From Thermus brockianus (GTDB lineage: Bacteria > Deinococcota > Deinococci > Deinococcales > Thermaceae): a stretch of 64,000 nucleotides of DNA. The stretch spans positions 1,488,001 to 1,552,000 of the forward strand of contig NZ_CP016312.1 of NCBI RefSeq assembly GCF_001880325.1, given 5' to 3'. Positions within the stretch are counted from its first letter, which is position 1, and every line of letters starts with the position of its first letter. The notes under the pieces are model-generated. The model did no database searches. It was not told the DNA's origin and saw nothing but the letters and a program-made list of their open reading frames with translations. Positions 63,435 to 64,000 of the stretch are shown here, in pieces. A program made the translations under genes and the position numbers.

Positions 63435-64000
63435 TTAGGGCACGTAGGGTACGGCGGGCGGGGTTCCCGTGGAGGCCCTTTCAATGAGGAGGGGCTCAAA
63501 GCGCACCTCCCGGGGGGGAGCGGCGTAGCCCTGCATCCTTTCCAGGAGAAGCTGCGCCGCCTTGGCCCCCATGGCCTCCACGGGCTGGGCGATGGTGGAA
63601 AGCCCCACCTCCTCGGCGAAGGGGTGGCCGTCAAACCCCAAGACCCTAACCTCCTGGCCCACGGTGAGGCCGAGCCTTTCCGCCTCCTCCATGACCCCTA
63701 AGGCCACCTGGTCGGCCCCGGCGAAGACGTTGAGGGGCGGGGAGCTCTTTTCCAGGAAATGGCGGAGGGCAAGCCGCCCCCCTTCGGGGGAGAGGCGGGT
63801 GGTGTAGAGGTGGTCCTCCGGGAAAGGCCTTCTCTGCTCCTTTAGCGCCTGCAAAAAGCCCGCCATGCGTTCGGCGAAGACCGTGTGGCGGAAGGCGCGG
63901 TCGGGCTCCTCCTCCACCTTCACGGCGAAAATGGCCCCGGGGAAGCGGGCCAGGTACGTGCCTGCCATGTGCCCACCCAGGAAGTTGTCCAGGTAGACCG
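63435..64000 (-). CDS. LacI-family transcriptional regulator, C-terminal part (5' end outside window)
   Basis: About 188 residues visible; the frame stays open to the right edge (VYLDNFLGGHMAGTYLARF), so the DNA-binding N-terminus is missing from the window. AGADQVALGVMEEAERLGLTVGQEVRVLGFDGHPFAEEVGLSTIAQPVEAMGAKAAQLLLERM is the standard LacI/PurR ligand-binding core. Likely a sugar-responsive repressor; effector unknown. It heads the minus-strand run YqhA - PIN-like - mqnE - mqnA. Confidence 0.88.
   Translation of the reverse strand, partial: VYLDNFLGGHMAGTYLARFPGAIFAVKVEEEPDRAFRHTVFAERMAGFLQALKEQRRPFPEDHLYTTRLSPEGGRLALRHFLEKSSPPLNVFAGADQVALGVMEEAERLGLTVGQEVRVLGFDGHPFAEEVGLSTIAQPVEAMGAKAAQLLLERMQGYAAPPREVRFEPLLIERASTGTPPAVPYVP

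Overview
The window is chromosomal DNA of a Thermus species. Evidence: very high GC with G/C-biased third positions; many promoters whose TATACT-type -10 box lies 6-11 nt before the start codon (leaderless or nearly leaderless mRNAs); and protein lengths I recall for T. thermophilus (PsrA/B/C 765/196/253 aa, malate dehydrogenase 327 aa, aspartokinase 405 aa with a 161-aa beta product, GcvPA/GcvPB 438/474 aa, Nox 205 aa, YceI protein 178 aa). I cannot name the species.

Layout. 1-3.33 kb is the right end of a prophage, less GC-biased than the rest: tail fibre end, tail-assembly chaperone, a lysis cassette (lysozyme fragment, holin-like protein, overlapping exported protein, XhlA-like protein, M23 endolysin). 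It stops at a displaced 3' half of tRNA-Ala(CGC), which marks the attachment site. 3.37-8.3 kb: exported TPR protein, WecB/TagA glycosyltransferase, ComB-like protein, thiL, nox. 8.3-8.7 kb: a gene-free, hairpin-rich stretch. 8.7-17.2 kb: hisC-hisB-hisH, PfkB kinase, PaaK-like ligase, purK-purE, the bicarbonate transporter pair sbtA-sbtB, a DedA protein and a TerC protein under a yybP-ykoY (Mn2+) riboswitch. 17.4-26.4 kb: SufT-like protein, malic enzyme, nurA-herA, glycine cleavage genes gcvT-H-PA-PB with a terminator between H and PA.

26.5-35.3 kb is a respiratory module on the minus strand: two-component system, TorD-type chaperone, polysulfide reductase PsrABC, exported rhodanese, and (beyond ribF and a Nudix gene) a pentahaem cytochrome c. 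35.4-43.8 kb is housekeeping: 2H phosphoesterase, EamA transporter, sigA, rsmC-like methyltransferase, aspartokinase, phosphoribosyltransferase, mdh, dnaG.

43.8-54.4 kb holds a class III cyclase/ATPase protein, an MrfA-like helicase, YbjQ, GNAT, PIG-L deacetylase, ScpB, TsaC, PilC, an EVE protein and a lipoprotein. Six of these genes are each broken by one or two -1 frameshifts, all at G/C runs, and I see no comparable break elsewhere. 54.4-64 kb: GlcD-like oxidase, diguanylate cyclase, tyrA-aroF, VOC protein, YceI protein, menaquinone genes mqnA-mqnE, a PIN-like protein, a YqhA protein and a LacI-type regulator that runs off the window.

The most notable observation is upstream of aroF-tyrA: a consensus promoter, a 21-codon leader peptide containing YFGFYY, and mutually exclusive antiterminator/terminator hairpins. 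This is a complete translation-coupled attenuator for aromatic amino acid synthesis that a gene caller would miss.
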